Counted from the stretch's first letter, positions 25,901 through 37,490 are shown. The stretch is DNA of 64,000 nucleotides from Microplitis mediator (GCF_029852145.1 NC_079977.1:19780781-19844780); one strand, 5' to 3'. Numbers and translations are program-made. Notes: generated by a model not told the origin, from the letters alone.

Positions 25901-27554
25901 TGTTGTGTATGGAAATGAAAACTTTCTTATTTGGATGACCAACTCCAATTAAATCAGATCTAAATTTTAATATACTCTTTCCCGTATGAAAATAACATAG
26001 ATGGTCAAAATATATGTAAAAATATATGATAAATATCAGAAAATATATGTGGCGAATTTAACTATATTTTCTGATATATTTTTGTTTTTTATTAAAAAAT
26101 ATAATACTCATCATATACGAGTCCGCATATGTTTAGCATGTATAAAATATATATGTCAATCATATACAAAAAATATATTTTTATCATATATGAAAAATAT
26201 ATTTTGATCATATATAAAAACATATTTATATTGTGTATAGGAAAAAAAAAATTTCTTATTCGTATGACTAACTCCAATTAAATTAGATCTAAATTTTAAT
26301 ATACTCTTTAAATTGCAGTTTAAATTTTCAGAATTAGTTAATTTGATGCGAATATATAATATCCACATATACATATACATACACCGAATAAAACATATGC
26401 TTAAATATAACAAAGAAAATATATGGTGCCATATATAATATAAATTATATGCTACCATATAGTATATTTCATTTCATATAAAAATTTTATATTTTTTAAA
26501 TATAAAAAAAAATATATCAATACAATATATTATAATGTAAATGTAAATGTATATATAGGTTAAAATATAAAAAGCATATAAGTTTCATATATGAAGACAT
26601 ATATTTACTACTGTATATAATTTTATATTAAATCAGCGAAAATCTCTATATGACTTTTTATAATATACAATATAATATATTATGTATTGTTTTGTTGCAA
26701 ACATGTATGATTTTATATATTTTAACCATATATTGTTTTTTCATACGGGTTAAATTGCAGTTAAAATTTTCAATATTAGTTAATTTGATGCGAATACATA
26801 TATGTCTATATACATATACATACACCGAATAAAATATATATTTATAAATATAACAAAGAAAATTTATGGTGCCATATATAGTATAAATTATATGCTACCA
26901 TACATTACATTTCATATAAAAATTTTATATTTTTTGAATATAAAAGGAAATATATCAATACATTATTTTATAAAGTAAATGTAAATGTATATATAGCTTA
27001 ATATAAAAAACATATAAGTAACATATATGAATGCATATATTTACTACTGTATATAATTTTATATTAAATCGGCAAAAATCTCTATAAGACTTTTTATAAT
27101 ATACAATATAATACATCGTATATTTTTCGTTGCAAACATATATGATTATATATATTTTAACCATATATTGTTTTTTCATACGGGTCAAATTATTCGCATA
27201 CTGCTAATGTGTAGTTACGTATTATTATATTTATTAATGCACTATCTGAAAAATCTCTCTTATCGCGCAGCTAAAAATGTGCTGCGAACTACCGTTAATT
27301 CACTCAAAGAAGACATTTTATACTCGAAATTTAGCTTTGTCGAGCCAATTAACCACAACTTCGAGGAGAGAACTGAATTTAGTTTGCAGCACATTTATTT
27401 TTCAGTGTGTAATCTTAATTAATAAATGTCAATTACTTCTGCGTTCACGTGATAACTTAGTATCATTATGTAGCATTTGTTGACTTGTGTGTTTTATAAG
27501 TATACACAATAAAATTAATTTCAATAAATTTAATTCAAAAATTTTTTTAAACAT
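16999..27554 (-). CDS. EB-2: secreted multi-module cysteine-rich (EB-like) protein, 6 exons, 451 aa
   Basis: Minus-strand exons: 27437-27554 (leader), 23820-24068, 23503-23751, 20650-20883, 17352-17600 and 16999-17255 (stop 16999-17001). All junctions are phase 1 and the total is exactly 452 codons. The protein is a close tandem paralogue of EB-1, with signal peptide, propeptide ending RERR, and 10 six-cysteine modules (60 Cys). The 147-bp single-module exon of EB-1 has no counterpart that I can find between 20.9 and 23.5 kb. The intron after the 17352-17600 exon starts with GC (AAA|GCAAGT) where EB-1 has GT, a legitimate but rarer donor type. The large introns carry several transposons, which stretch the gene to 10.5 kb. 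No enzymatic motif is present and the function is unknown. Confidence 0.85.
18118..18215 (+). repeat. tRNA-derived SINE fragment
   Basis: GTCAGCTCAGTGG resembles a pol III A box and GGTTCGAGCCC, about 45 bases later, a B box. The fold is not a complete tRNA. It lies inside the 17753-18801 element. Confidence 0.55.
18350..18660. repeat. 50-bp tandem repeat, about six copies
   Basis: GAGGATATCCTGGTAAG recurs at 18364, 18414, 18464, 18514, 18564 and (one change) 18614, exactly 50 bp apart. Three of the units are nearly identical, so the array expanded recently. Open minus-strand frames across it are by-products of the repeat. Confidence 0.95.
18815..19372. repeat. Dispersed repeat, also at 39985-40380
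   Basis: Shared blocks include AACACATGCTTGAGCAAGAT, GATATCTTAGATACGGTGC and TATAGTCTTCCTCCAGAATT in the same order in both copies. It is non-coding and looks like a MITE; termini were not fixed. Confidence 0.8.
19373..19975. other. Intron of EB-2, no feature seen
   Basis: No open frame with support, no repeat recognised. The region lies between two exons of EB-2. Confidence 0.5.
19978..20460 (+). repeat. Two direct about 130-bp repeats flanking a tandem-repeat core
   Basis: The unit containing CTGACGAG, TTAACGTAC, TAGGCATATAC, GAGTCAATACA and ATGTAAAATAGTA is present at 19987-20115 and again at 20331-20460. Between them lies a roughly 30-bp repeat (TAGCAACCGTT, CCATG, CAACAGT; 20225-20330). 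Confidence 0.75.
19989..20020 (+). ncRNA. Hammerhead-ribozyme-like core motif
   Basis: CTGACGA (19989-19995) is followed by a perfect six-base stem GTCCGT/ACGGAC around a TAACGT loop and then GAA (20014-20016). These are the conserved core elements of hammerhead ribozymes in the right order. The base after GAA is T rather than the usual A. A possible stem I is CCTTA (19984-19988) with TAAGG near 20140, which would make a very long stem III loop. A diverged second copy at 20332 has lost part of stem II. Activity is doubtful. Confidence 0.35.
20461..20649. other. Intron of EB-2
   Basis: Short AT-rich stretch without features, immediately downstream (minus strand) of the 20650-20883 exon. Confidence 0.5.
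21120..21300. repeat. MITE end with GTGCGAAT terminus
   Basis: AGGGGTGTGCGAATAT followed by AATTCGAAT-rich sequence matches the terminus at 34541 and a shorter one at 39973. The right end was not found. Confidence 0.5.
21991..22802. mobile_element. TIR element filled with short palindromes
   Basis: The left end CACGGAAAGAAAATTATGG pairs with the right end ATAATTTTCTTTCCGTG. Inside, TTCCCATAATATTATGGGAA-type words in alternating orientation recur many times, with a plain AT-rich stretch (22390-22590) in the middle. It lies in an EB-2 intron and is non-coding. Confidence 0.88.
24166..25477. mobile_element. E-family TIR element, copy 1, interrupted by R1
   Basis: It starts AGGGGAAGGGGAAGGGGGGC and ends GCCTTTGCCCTTCCCTCCCC. 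Internal blocks GGGTACCCTACTTTGCCCGC and GATTTAGCGTATTT also occur in OBP-1 intron 3 (50740-50911). There is no coding capacity. Confidence 0.7.
24598..25400 (+). repeat. R1 dispersed repeat, copy C (most complete)
   Basis: It begins ATCGGTCTGTCAGATGACCC and ends TTAGCGGGAAG, flanked by A-rich TTAAAAAA on both sides. The related sequence at 50828-50842 lacks it, which fixes the borders. Subterminal AACTTCCCGCT/AGCGGGAAGTT are inverted. Confidence 0.8.
25981..27184. mobile_element. AT-rich TIR element with internal duplication
   Basis: CCCGTATGAAAA at the left pairs with TTTTCATACGGG at 26738-26749 and again at 27173-27184. The segments 26312-26750 and 26751-27184 are about 430-bp direct duplicates (shared GCGAATA, CATACACCGAATAAAA, ATGGTGCCATATA). 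ATATATG words dominate. The many frames here are compositional. Confidence 0.7.
27262..27412. repeat. Small foldback in intron 1 of EB-2
   Basis: AAATGTGCTGCGAACTA pairs with TAGTTTGCAGCACATTT. A relative sits at the same intron position beside the SPH-2 leader exon (47140-47450). Confidence 0.6.
27437..27554 (-). CDS. Prepro-leader exon of EB-2
   Basis: 118 bp, ATG at 27552-27554. Hydrophobic LLKLILLCILI, sequon NDT, end SRERR, donor GTAATT. Phase 1, matching the acceptor at 24068. Confidence 0.88.
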
Positions 27555-27610
27555 TTTTTTTTATATTAATCAATTATTAAACTATTTAGTATTCTTCCAA
27601 TAATATTTCA

Positions 27611-28270
27611 CGACGTTTAATAAACACTGATTCAGATTATGAATATAAAGAAATTTTTTTTTAGTATATCTATGTAATAATTGTGAGAGTGATCATATTT
27701 AGTACCATTTGCAACTGATATGGGAGATAGGCGTGTCTAAAAGAAAACAGTTGACTATTGTGTTAAAAATAGTACTTTATGAACATGCATATGATAAGAG
27801 TATTGGTAACTAATACTAGTGCAAGCCCAATAGAAAGTGCACACTAAAAACAGCTTGATTTTCTACCACCAGATGTCCTGTCTGGAGTTTTTAGCTTCCA
27901 ATACTTGACGCACTAAAGAAAAAATGTAGTAAAAAACGTTATTATCGTGATTAAATCGTATTTATATCCCAAATATTTACTTGCACAAACAGAAACAATC
28001 TTCAAAAACTAAGTTTCGTTCGTAATATGAGAATATTTTTTTACAGTCTAAGCTCTCATTGTTCCCAATCAACAAAGGTAGATAGCCAGAATTGATTCTT
28101 TATTACAAAGTGATTGATGAATGCCCCGAAGGCGTTCAAATAATTAGATCATATTTATTTCATTATAACTTTATTTTCGATGATGACCGTTAACTTTTAA
28201 TAACTTTATAGAAAAAAACGTGACAAAAAAAAATTTGACGAATTTAATTATCAATTTGATTAATCACCTA
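27611..28270 (-). promoter_or_regulatory. 5' flank of EB-2 shared with SPH-1 and EB-1
   Basis: The core-like block at 27611-27650 (minus strand ATAATCTGAATCAGTGTT) and the upstream blocks GCGTGTCT, GTTGACTATTGTGTT, TACCACCAGATGTC and TGTTCCCAATCA occur in the same order upstream of SPH-1 (41181-42010). Binding sites are not identified. Confidence 0.65.
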
Positions 28271-30744
28271 CTAATTTTTTGCCTTCAGTTATTTTGCACA
28301 CCTCTGATTAACAAAAACGATTCACTCAATGATGAATATATCTATATTAGGGTGCGTCATTTCGGAGCAACATTTTTTTTTGAGTTTACTCCTTAAAGAG
28401 GTTCAAGACCGATTTTCAAAATACTACCAAAACTCTGAAATTTTTTCACTGAAAAAGTTATAAAAAAAAAGATCACTGTTAAAATTTCAAATCGATTCAC
28501 TACACCGTTTTCGAGAAATAAATTTTCAAAAGTCGTCCTTATACACGGGCGTAAATGGGAATCATATTCAAAGTGCTCTAGTTTTTGGTACAATAATACC
28601 ATCACTATAAATTATTCAGTATCAAATAATTAAACATTTCTGAACTCGTTAATATTTTTTTCAAGCTTACCCGAGAAAAAATATTTATATACAATCATAT
28701 GTATATTTATATATAATTATAAAGAAGACTATATATTACTATATATAATCATATTTAAGGGAAATAATTTTTTAGTAGTATCATATATAATTATATATAA
28801 GGCTATATATATGTGGTGGTTCGGCTTCACTCCGCGAGATGGTATCTACAACTCACGCCTCTCGCAATATCTCGTCCCTAAACTTATTTCAATATATAAC
28901 ATTTCCAACATGTTACTTCCAACTCGGCGTCTTAGGTGGGGTATACGATAGACACACCTAACTGAGGAGTCTCAGCTATCGTATACTTAGACGAAACGCC
29001 TCTCTCCCCACAAATACCTTTTTCTATCTCTCCTCTTCTCATCCTCTCTCACAACGTTTCACTCTGTTATGTCCACCGCTTAATTTTTAATTATTTATCC
29101 GGGATTTCTCCCTAATTGGTAGTTTCTCGGTTTTTGTTCATTTTTTCGATTTGAAAATGTTTTTTTTTACCGATAACCTTCATTTCCTTAATCAAAAAGA
29201 TTGATTGTCGAAAAAAATAGAAAAAAAAATTTTTTTTTTCACCAACAACCACCTCGGGGCTGACCTCATTTGGACCCAAACACTCCTCCCATCTCAGGAA
29301 ATAGAGAGACTCTGGTCAGAGTGGGGCTTGGAATGGATCCCCCATGGTACCAGACTTCAGCTCTGGTCAGCTGCTTGCATAGATTAGTGGTGGGACACAA
29401 GTTCTCCCCATACCCTATGTAAAGGGCTACTCCACTTGTACCTTTTGGGTTACCAACAAGTAATTATCCGCTTGTTCGTCCCCTGCTAGATTTTCTACTT
29501 TCTCCAAGCCTAGTAGTACCCTAATAATTCGAGCCAAATCAAAGTATAGAGCAGCTTGGGGGGTATCTAATTATTGGTGAGGTCTAATTATTCTTCTCGG
29601 AAACGTAAAAACGAACACTTCTACGGTAGCGGATCTAAATTACGGTAATTACCGTTATTTACCGGAAAATACTGTAATTTACGATATTCAATTGAATTAC
29701 CATAAATTGCCGTTACATGTCGGTACTTACGGTAAAATGCGGCAATTCTCGGTAAATTTTCGTATTTTGCCGTAGTTTACGGTAATTCCACTGAATACCG
29801 TAAATTAGGATATTTTACGGTAATTACCGAAATTTACCGTGATTCGGATCTGCTAGGGTGATGAGCGTTTTATCCAAGAATAAGAAAATTTTTGTCCAAC
29901 AATGCTGTATAAAAATTGGATAGTGGAAGAGATCGTCAGATCCGATATCATAACTACGGCATTGGTTTATTTGAGAATAATGGACCAGTGGAAGTTATAT
30001 CATTGATTCAGACGCTAATGGGTTATGTTTGTTTAATAAATAAGATATCTCACTTTTGGACTCACCTCTAGGATATACCGATTTCTGATCAATTGATTAT
30101 ACATATATAGACAAGCCGACGGAAATATTTAAGTGGCAAGGAAGGAATCGGTGCTAATTTTCCCATATGATCACCTAAGTTAGTTTTTAAAATTTTAAAT
30201 GAGAGTCGGCTATGGATATGGACACATATTTTTATTTTAAATTTAAAAATCGATTTCGTTGTTATGGCTTCAAAAACATATACATATTTTTTCAATGCAT
30301 CCTTGACGTGAACCTTGAAAGATGGAATCAGTTGTAGAGTGACTTAATTGGTTACAAACAAATAGGTTCACACTTTGCAAGTGCTTGATTGCCTAAGTGG
30401 ACAGTACAAATAGTGAAAAGACATAAAGATGCCTTTAGATAGCAGCAAATATAGATAATTCGTCACGGTAGATTGTCATAAAAAATGTATTTTTGCTGTA
30501 ACAACTGTTGTCATAGATACGCTTTGTGTTTCTATATTTTTGTCATCATTTGAAAAGCTAGTAGTTATTCTGCTAACGCAGCATACGGAGGTACTAAAAA
30601 AATTCTCCATTAATATAAGTCTATAGAAAATTTATTGTTTGAAAAAAAAAAATATAAGATTAATAATTTAAATTATATTAAATTTTTTTTTTCTCCAATG
30701 GAGATTGGAGTGATTAAATATTGTTGCGTTATACTGTCAGAATA
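28271..30744. other. Intergenic between EB-2 and the ionotropic receptor
   Basis: Holds repeat fragments: a GGGTGCGTCATTTC-type terminus at 28350, ATATA-rich sequence at 28680-28800, a more GC-rich stretch at 28810-29620 without a convincing gene, and the palindrome MITE at 29622-29858. The plus-strand frame at 29205-29387 is not recognised. Confidence 0.5.
29622..29858. mobile_element. ACGGTAA-palindrome MITE, copy 1
   Basis: The ends GGTAGCGGATCTA and TCGGATCTGCTAGGG are imperfect inverted repeats. The interior is almost wholly TACGGTAATTACCGTA-type palindromes. A second copy is at 59251-59723. Confidence 0.75.
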
Positions 30745-33700
30745 ATGAAGTGTAATAAAACAATATTATTTTATTATTGTTTACTTATCGTCAATGTTTC
30801 GAGCAGTAATATAAAAATTTATGCACCTTCGTCAAGAGAAGATTCATCAAAGCGTCTCATTAGCGATGCGGTAATTTTTATTATTAATTCAATTTTTGAA
30901 AATTAGTGTCTAAATGGTGATTAGTTAATAAATTATTTATTGTTATCAATAGAGAGAAATAGTGGAGAAATGTTTTACAAATAATTCAAATCCAATTATA
31001 ATAAGTGCTGATTTGATTAATAACGATGACAAAGTTAAAAATCCACCTGATATTAATAATTTAAAATCGTCGTTTATTATCATTAACGAAGATTTCAAGC
31101 CAACGAAGATCGAAGGGTATATTCCTACTTATCCGACGTATGTCCTTTTGTTTGAATCGTTTCTAAAACTGACAGCGCTTATTGGAGAGTTGAGAAAATC
31201 AAAAATTTGGAGTATCAAGTCTCCGTTTTTCGTTCTCGACACGACGAAAGATTCTCGTTGTATGAATGCTCAACCCGTGCTAGGAATGCTATGGAAATAT
31301 GATTTATTATCTGCGTATTACTTGTGTAATAACAGTGAAAGAGATTCGACAATTGTTTACACTTTAAATCCGTTCACAAATTACGCTCCGTCACCGTGGG
31401 TCCAACTCTATGCCAGCAACGTATTCATAGATAAAGCTGACGAGAAGTGGACATTCTATAATCTAAAATATTCAAAAGGTATTTATTTGTTTTCAGAACA
31501 CTTGCGTTTCATATATTTCAGAATTTTTTCAAACTTACATACAGTAGATTTCACTTATAACGACGATGAAGGGACCAGTGTAATTTCGTCACTATATCCG
31601 GAAGTCACTATATTCACGGGTAGGAGTGGGGAGTACCGAAAACTTGACATTAAGACAGCTCGAAAATAAAATTTATTGTTAAATAATACAATAACAGTCA
31701 TACAATCCGCCTAATCGCTTAATGCCTACTTACAAATACTATTTGAAATAAGCAGTAATATTGCTTTGTGTTAGATTCAATTCTTGTGCTAATATGCAAT
31801 TTAAAGAGTGTTCCATTTTCATAATTCTTTCGATATCTAGATTGCCTTTTTTTTCACCGAATAAGCAATATCTTTTCAGTATTGTTATAGCACAAACTGC
31901 ATCCTCAGTTGTCGGAATCTTATCAACGTGAAAATCTTCTTCCTCGTCTTCTTCGTCTTCGTCTTCTTTCCTTTTTTCACCTACGGGTGTCAATTGTGAA
32001 ACAACGCTGCTAATAATTTCATCATCAGTTAGACTACTGGTGGTAATAACTTGATCATCAATATTAACGAAAGTTTCCCAGTTCGTAATTGTAGCCAACT
32101 GTGCCAGCTGTGTATTGTCCAATTCATCACCAAGATCTTCATCATTTGCTATAAGATTCGAAAATTTACTGAACCTCGCATGCACATAAAATTTTTTAAT
32201 TGTTTCTGCAGTTACTCGTGACCATGCTGTCGTTACCATTTCAATGGCATCGAGAAGATTAACAGAGAATGGAATTTTTTCTTCAATAGCATTTATCATT
32301 TTCTGTACTAATATTTTTCGATAATTACTTTTAAGCGTCTTTATAACCCCTTGATCAATCGGCTGAATAACTGATGTAGTGTTTGGTGGTAAAAATGCCA
32401 GTTTTATGTTGGTTTAACTTTGAATTTGCGGATGAGCTGGACAATTATCCACAAATAAAATGATCTTCTTTTTGTCTCGTCTAAGCTCTGAGTCCCATTT
32501 TCGTAAAACTTTCTCAAAAATCTCCGACGTCATCCAATTTTTTTTGTTCGCTTCATAATCAACCGGTAACGTTTTAATATTTTTGAAGCATCTGGGTTTT
32601 TTCACCTTACCTATAACTAATAATTTTCGTTTTTCTCCAGACATACTTGAAGCATCGAGCACGGTATAATTCTTTCCTTTGACAGCTTTCCACCTGTGCA
32701 TTTTTCTCCATTAAATTTTAATATTTTTTCGGGAGTTAACTCGAAAAATAACCATCTCATCAGCATTCCATATTTGACTAACCGTGTATCCTTCAGTTAA
32801 TTTCGGTAAAACTGTATTCACTCGATTGTCACAGTCACTTTTCGACACACTGGCTGCTTCTTCACAAATTCTACGAACTACAATATCGTGGCGTTGGCGA
32901 AATCGATATATCCAGCTTTCAGAACAAACAAAGTCCGTTTTTCCGAAGAGCCTCGCAAAGTGATTAGCTTGTTCTTGTAACAATCGACCACTTATGGGAA
33001 CGTTTTGGCTTCTTCGATTTTCAGACCACATTAGAAGAGCAATTTCTATATCTTCATGAGTTGGTCTACGATTTTTTTTTCAAACTCAAAGACTTTTTTT
33101 CAAAGGATTTCATTATTTCAGAGCGGTTTTTCCACATCGTTGACACTGTAGAATGCGAAATATTTAATTCTTTGCACAAGTTAATATTGCTTCCATCATT
33201 CTCAAGTCTCGAAATAAAATTCACTTTTTCTTTGACAGTAAACGTTCTTCTATCGGGTGCCATGAAGAACTAACAATCTAATATGAGAAAAATTACTGAA
33301 TAACTAGTTTTAAGCGAATTATCACAACTGCCGACCATCTGAGATTATAAACAAGAGATAAGGAAACCTCATAAATGAGCCTTTGTGTATTCGTTTGTTG
33401 ACTCCTTCATTGAGTATAGACTCGGTCGTATTACCTGTAAAAGGTTTCAGGAAATTTTTTATAAATGATTCATCAAAACTGGACGCTATACCCAAAATTG
33501 CTGTAATATCCAAAGTCGTTGTAACCGAACCATTAGGGGAAGGTGGCCTAAAGCGGGTATGTTAACGTTAAGAGCCGAAAAAATTTAGTATTTAGATGAT
33601 AACAATAATGATTTATTTATTTTTTGATAGAGGATATATTGAACTTTAAAATCAATAAGCAATATTGTATAGATTTGGATTAATTTATGATTTATTATTA

Positions 33701-36160
33701 AAATTAAAAAACACTTCCAAAAACCGCTTTGCCCTAGGAGGGGGGGCCTAAAGCGGGTAATCCGTTCGGGCAAAGCGGGTTGGCACTACAATTAAGGGAA
33801 ATATGCTTATTTTAGATTTTTAAATAATAATTTTAGTTTCATTTAATCAGTCTTCAACAACTTAAACGGCTAACTTATTAAATACGGCAATACTTTAATA
33901 TAAATAACTATTTAATCAGTAACTTGTAATTAAATTTTTTTGTTAATTATATAAATGATAATATTCGACTAATTATTCAGTCTTTCGCAGATTTTGGTGT
34001 ATTACTGTACGGTACGCACCAGGTACCGGTAAAAAATAATTTTAGACTATTTTAATTAGTCTCTAGCAGTTTTGCCCTACCCGCTTTGCCCTAACCGCTT
34101 TGCCCGAGAACACGTTTTTTATCCAAGTGATGCTAAACTCAAATAATTCAAAGCAAAACGCTAATATTATATTCTCAATTTTAACTCAAATAGGCTCAAA
34201 TTAATAGAAAATTATCAACGATATAATAAGTGCATTCGTTTTTAAATAATCAGAAAATATATACCTTTAATTTTTTTGAGAAGGTATTAATTTTTTTTCA
34301 ATTGCGTGTAATTACGCCATACCGCTTCATTAATTCTCGTTTGGGACTGAGCGAAACTTGGAAGTACTCAGGTAACCTCGACATACGCATACCTTGTCCC
34401 TTGCGTTTCATGCGTCGGCGCACAAGCGCCTACCCGCTTTAGGCGGGGTACCCACTTTGGGCCACCTTCCCCTATCTACCAAAAGTATAGGTTAGGAGTC
34501 GTTATTAATGAAATCCACTGTATTTGCATATGTATTTATGAGGGGCGTGCGAATAGTTGAAACTTGTAAATCATTCGTATCGAATTGAACTGAACTGTTT
34601 GATTCAAACTACGAATTGCATAATTCGGATTATTCGCAAGTAAACTATCTAATTTATTTGAAAATTTCCGAATAACTCACAAATTTCCGTTTAAACGACT
34701 AGAAATTGTACTATCTTATCCTATAGTTCAAGTCTTAGTAAAAAAAAAAGGATCATTTGATTCAATTCGATTCGAACACGATTCACATACCTCTTTGTAT
34801 AATAGTATTTATATATTCGATTACAGATAAAAAAATATGTCAGAATATGATTTTTGATAAAACAAAACACTTAAAACAAAATAAAATAAAATTATTAGCT
34901 GTTGAGCGATTTCCAAATGTGACTTTAGATAAGAAAGTAGAAATGATAAGAAATTACTTGAAAACAATAACGAATAAAAAAATTCCATCAATATATACAT
35001 TACTTCCGTACATTAATGCAACATATTTAGTCCACTTCACGGAACAAGGTTTTACCAAAGAAATGATGAATAATGGTTACATTGACGAGATAGTAAGAAA
35101 AGTGTGTGATGCCAATGATAAATTAACGCAATTATCAGATACTAACTATCAGTTTATGGACGTTATGACACAGTATACTTTAATCGAATATTCAATACTG
35201 ACTAAAAAGTCGAATTACTTGAAGGTGATCAGTGAAATAACTTACAATATACAATTTATTGTTCTATCGATAGTTTGTCTATTATTGATATTGGTGGTCA
35301 TATTGATTAATAATACCTTCAGAGTTAGTGAAAGTATTATGGACGTGGTGAGAATGTTGGCCAATATGGGAGTTATGTCTCCAATGGACCGTTTGTCTAT
35401 GAGAATCATTTACTTTTCCGGATTTCTATTTATATTTATAATAATGCCCGAGTTTCAGGGCCAGATATCTGCAATGTTGTCAAAACCAATCCGACGTAAC
35501 GTCGAGTCGCTGAAAGATCTCCGAGACAATAAATACCACGTCTATTATCACGAACTTTTAGAGAATGATATGATCGATCAAAAGTTGTGGGTTACTGATG
35601 AGGACAGAAAATATTTACACCCATCGAGTTTGCTACATCTTGAAAAATGCCCATATGAAGCACAGGAAAATTCAACTATTGCATGCATCAACATGAGGTC
35701 GTCTCAATTAAATTCCGCTTTAAATTTGAAAAATTTACATATTTCTAAAGACGTCGTATTTAGTAAATATTTCGTATACTGGACCAGGAAGGATTGGCCG
35801 CTGAAAGATAGAGTCGATAAAATGGGTGCACTATCGGTGGAAACAGGTTTAATTTATTATCGGGACAACAAACCGAGCAAAGAATATTCGAAAAAGTTAA
35901 AGAAGATTAATAAAATTAAAGAAAAAGAAAAGTATGAGCAGATTGACTTTGATAATTTGGTGTTCAGTTACATGATCACTGGAGTGATTTTACTGTGGAG
36001 TGTGTTCATTTTTGCAATCGAACTGCTCTTTCATAAATATTCAAAACTTCGCAAACAGGTTCTGATAAGGCGAAGGTTCGGGAATATAAAGTCATTGAGA
36101 TCGCAACCGAGAATTGTTTTTTTTCCTGGGCGAATGGTTCTTCTTAATAGCCGCGAGTGA
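30745..36160 (+). CDS. Divergent ionotropic receptor (IR), 3 exons, about 661 aa
   Basis: Exons: 30745-30870, 30953-31478 and 34827-36160 (stop). Junctions are phase 0 and phase 1 with GT-AG signals. An N-terminal signal peptide (TILFYYCLLIVNVSS) leads into a divergent extracellular domain with TLNPFTNYAPSPW, typical of insect IRs. Membrane segment IQFIVLSIVCLLLILVVILI is followed by a segment around FSGFLFIFIIMPEFQGQISA and, near the end, MITGVILLWSVFIFAIELL. ESLKDLRDNKYHVYYH resembles the start of the second ligand lobe. The canonical glutamate-binding residues are not obvious, as usual for divergent chemosensory IRs. An alternative donor at 31619, also phase 1, would give 708 aa. The 3.3-kb intron houses a Tigger relic and two MITEs. 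The likely role is chemoreception in sensory neuron membranes; the ligand is unknown. Confidence 0.8.
31739..33263 (-). pseudogene. Tigger-like (pogo/CENP-B family) transposase, inactivated
   Basis: From the 5' end (33263): a CENP-B-type helix-turn-helix (KEKVNFISRLENDGSN, LNISHSTVSTMW), a second DNA-binding part (FARLFGKTDFVCSESWIYRF), then DDE nuclease motifs WNADE, ILFVDNCPAHP and LPPNTTSVIQPIDQG. The frame is broken at about 33050, shifted twice around 32650-32770, and stopped by a TAA at 32414-32416 between the second and third acidic motifs. The C-terminal tail is acidic. The gene lies antisense in the large intron of the receptor gene. It is a dead copy; terminal repeats were not identified. 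Confidence 0.85.
33535..34473. mobile_element. E-family TIR element, copy 2
   Basis: AGGGGAAGGTGGCCTAAAGC at the left pairs with GGGCCACCTTCCCCT at the right. Internal words AAAGCGGGT and CCGCTTTGCCCTA repeat in both orientations. It is located in the receptor intron and is non-coding. Confidence 0.85.
34541..34794. mobile_element. MITE with GTGCGAATA/TATTCACAT-like ends
   Basis: The left end AGGGGCGTGCGAATAGT is imperfectly inverted at the right end (ATTCACATACCTCT). It ends 32 bases before the third receptor exon. Confidence 0.6.
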
Positions 36161-37164
36161 TTTTTATCTCGAAACCAAGTATTAAATTAGTAGTAAATCC
36201 GTAATTAGTATTCACTGATTGCTTGATGTGGATTTGATAATTGCACTCGATGATATTCAAAAAAGGTGTCATCTGCAGGTTTTGGTCACTAAGTAAATAA
36301 TAATTTAAACTCTCAAATATCTGAATATGTATCAATGATACCCAAAATACAACTCTCATTTTTCCGTAAAACATAAAATATTGTCCAAAAGAAGTTGATT
36401 CAACTTTTTTCTTAAGATTGAGTTTTGAATCTCTAGAAACTCAAAGTACTCTCTTAAATATGATATAGTGAAATTAGTGACTATACACTATTTGCTAGTG
36501 AAATGTATATCACTAATTTAAATAGTGGTATACTTTGCACTAGCAATAAGTGACTATTCACTGCTAAATAGTGATTTTCCCTAATTCGTTTTCAGAGAGT
36601 AAGATAACGGATTTAAACTTAATAAAAATTAAACCGCTGCTTAAAAGTTGAAAGTGGAATAAATGGTGTGTTTTTTGTCATTAACAATTATTAATCTGCG
36701 ATTTCCATGTATTGAGTGTATTAATTAATAAATAAAAACTTAATTATAAAGATATCATTCGAAAAAACTTAAAATAAACAACTTTTCCTAATATGTTCGT
36801 TCGTTGGCATTCTCTAACATCGCATATAATATTGCAGGTAATTGAATGCTATACAAAAAAATGTTATCGAAATTTTATTTTAATTCAAAAATCTAAACTC
36901 TCGAAGCATTTTAAGATTTTTATCAAATAATTATTTCAAAAATTTGAAACAGCTGCTTGAAACTCGAAATAACTCCATAAATATTACAAATATCCATTAA
37001 TACGAAGATGATTAATTAAAGAATAATTTCGACCCAAAGTTAAGTCAATTGATTATTCCATTAATTAAATATGAATTTTTTTAACCTAAGAAAAGATTGC
37101 TGTCAATGTTACACATAAAACTCCGTAAACACAAAAACTCTTGATAGACGCAATTAATCGACCT
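36161..37164. other. 3' flank of the receptor gene
   Basis: No gene. At 36465-36590 ACTATTTGCTAGTG, CACTATTTA and TAGTGACTATTCACT words form a small palindrome-rich repeat. The rest is AT-rich without visible features. Confidence 0.5.
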
Positions 37165-37490
37165 GACGTTTTTGACTTCTCGCTGAGAAAATTGAAAATT
37201 TTCAAAAATTCGAGAAGTTATTGGTTTCGGTCCGATTTTCGAAAATCGATTTTCTATCAGATCTTGACATTTTGAGTCTCAATCGGTCAATTAGTTTGAG
37301 AGATATCGTTGGAAAAAAATTGTAAAAAACGTTTTTTTTCGAAAACAACGGCACACAAAAGTATTTTCGAGCTTGAAGAGCTCGAAAATGTATCCACAAT
37401 AATGTTTTCGAGGTCCTTGAGCTCAAAAACAGCGGGAAGTTTTGGGGCTGGCCCACAGGGTCAACCAATAGACCGATTTTTTATATTATC
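37165..37490 (-). repeat. R1 dispersed repeat, copy D (short, inverted)
   Basis: The minus strand carries the left-end block GGCCAGCCCCAAAACTTCCC and ends near GAGAAGTCAAAAA. The middle of the element is deleted relative to copy C. Confidence 0.7.

Noticed and set aside
25981..27188. Several short frames in the ATATA region
   Set aside because: Strong compositional bias, tandem duplication and inverted ends show a non-coding element.
3063..27554. Bracovirus proviral segment carrying cysteine-rich virulence genes
   Set aside because: The EB modules are not a typical six-cysteine bracovirus gene structure that I can confirm, and I saw no circle excision motifs flanking the region. A cellular gene cluster explains the data.
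33535..34473. Promoter-like GC blocks upstream of receptor exon 3
   Set aside because: They are the inverted ends of an E-family element.
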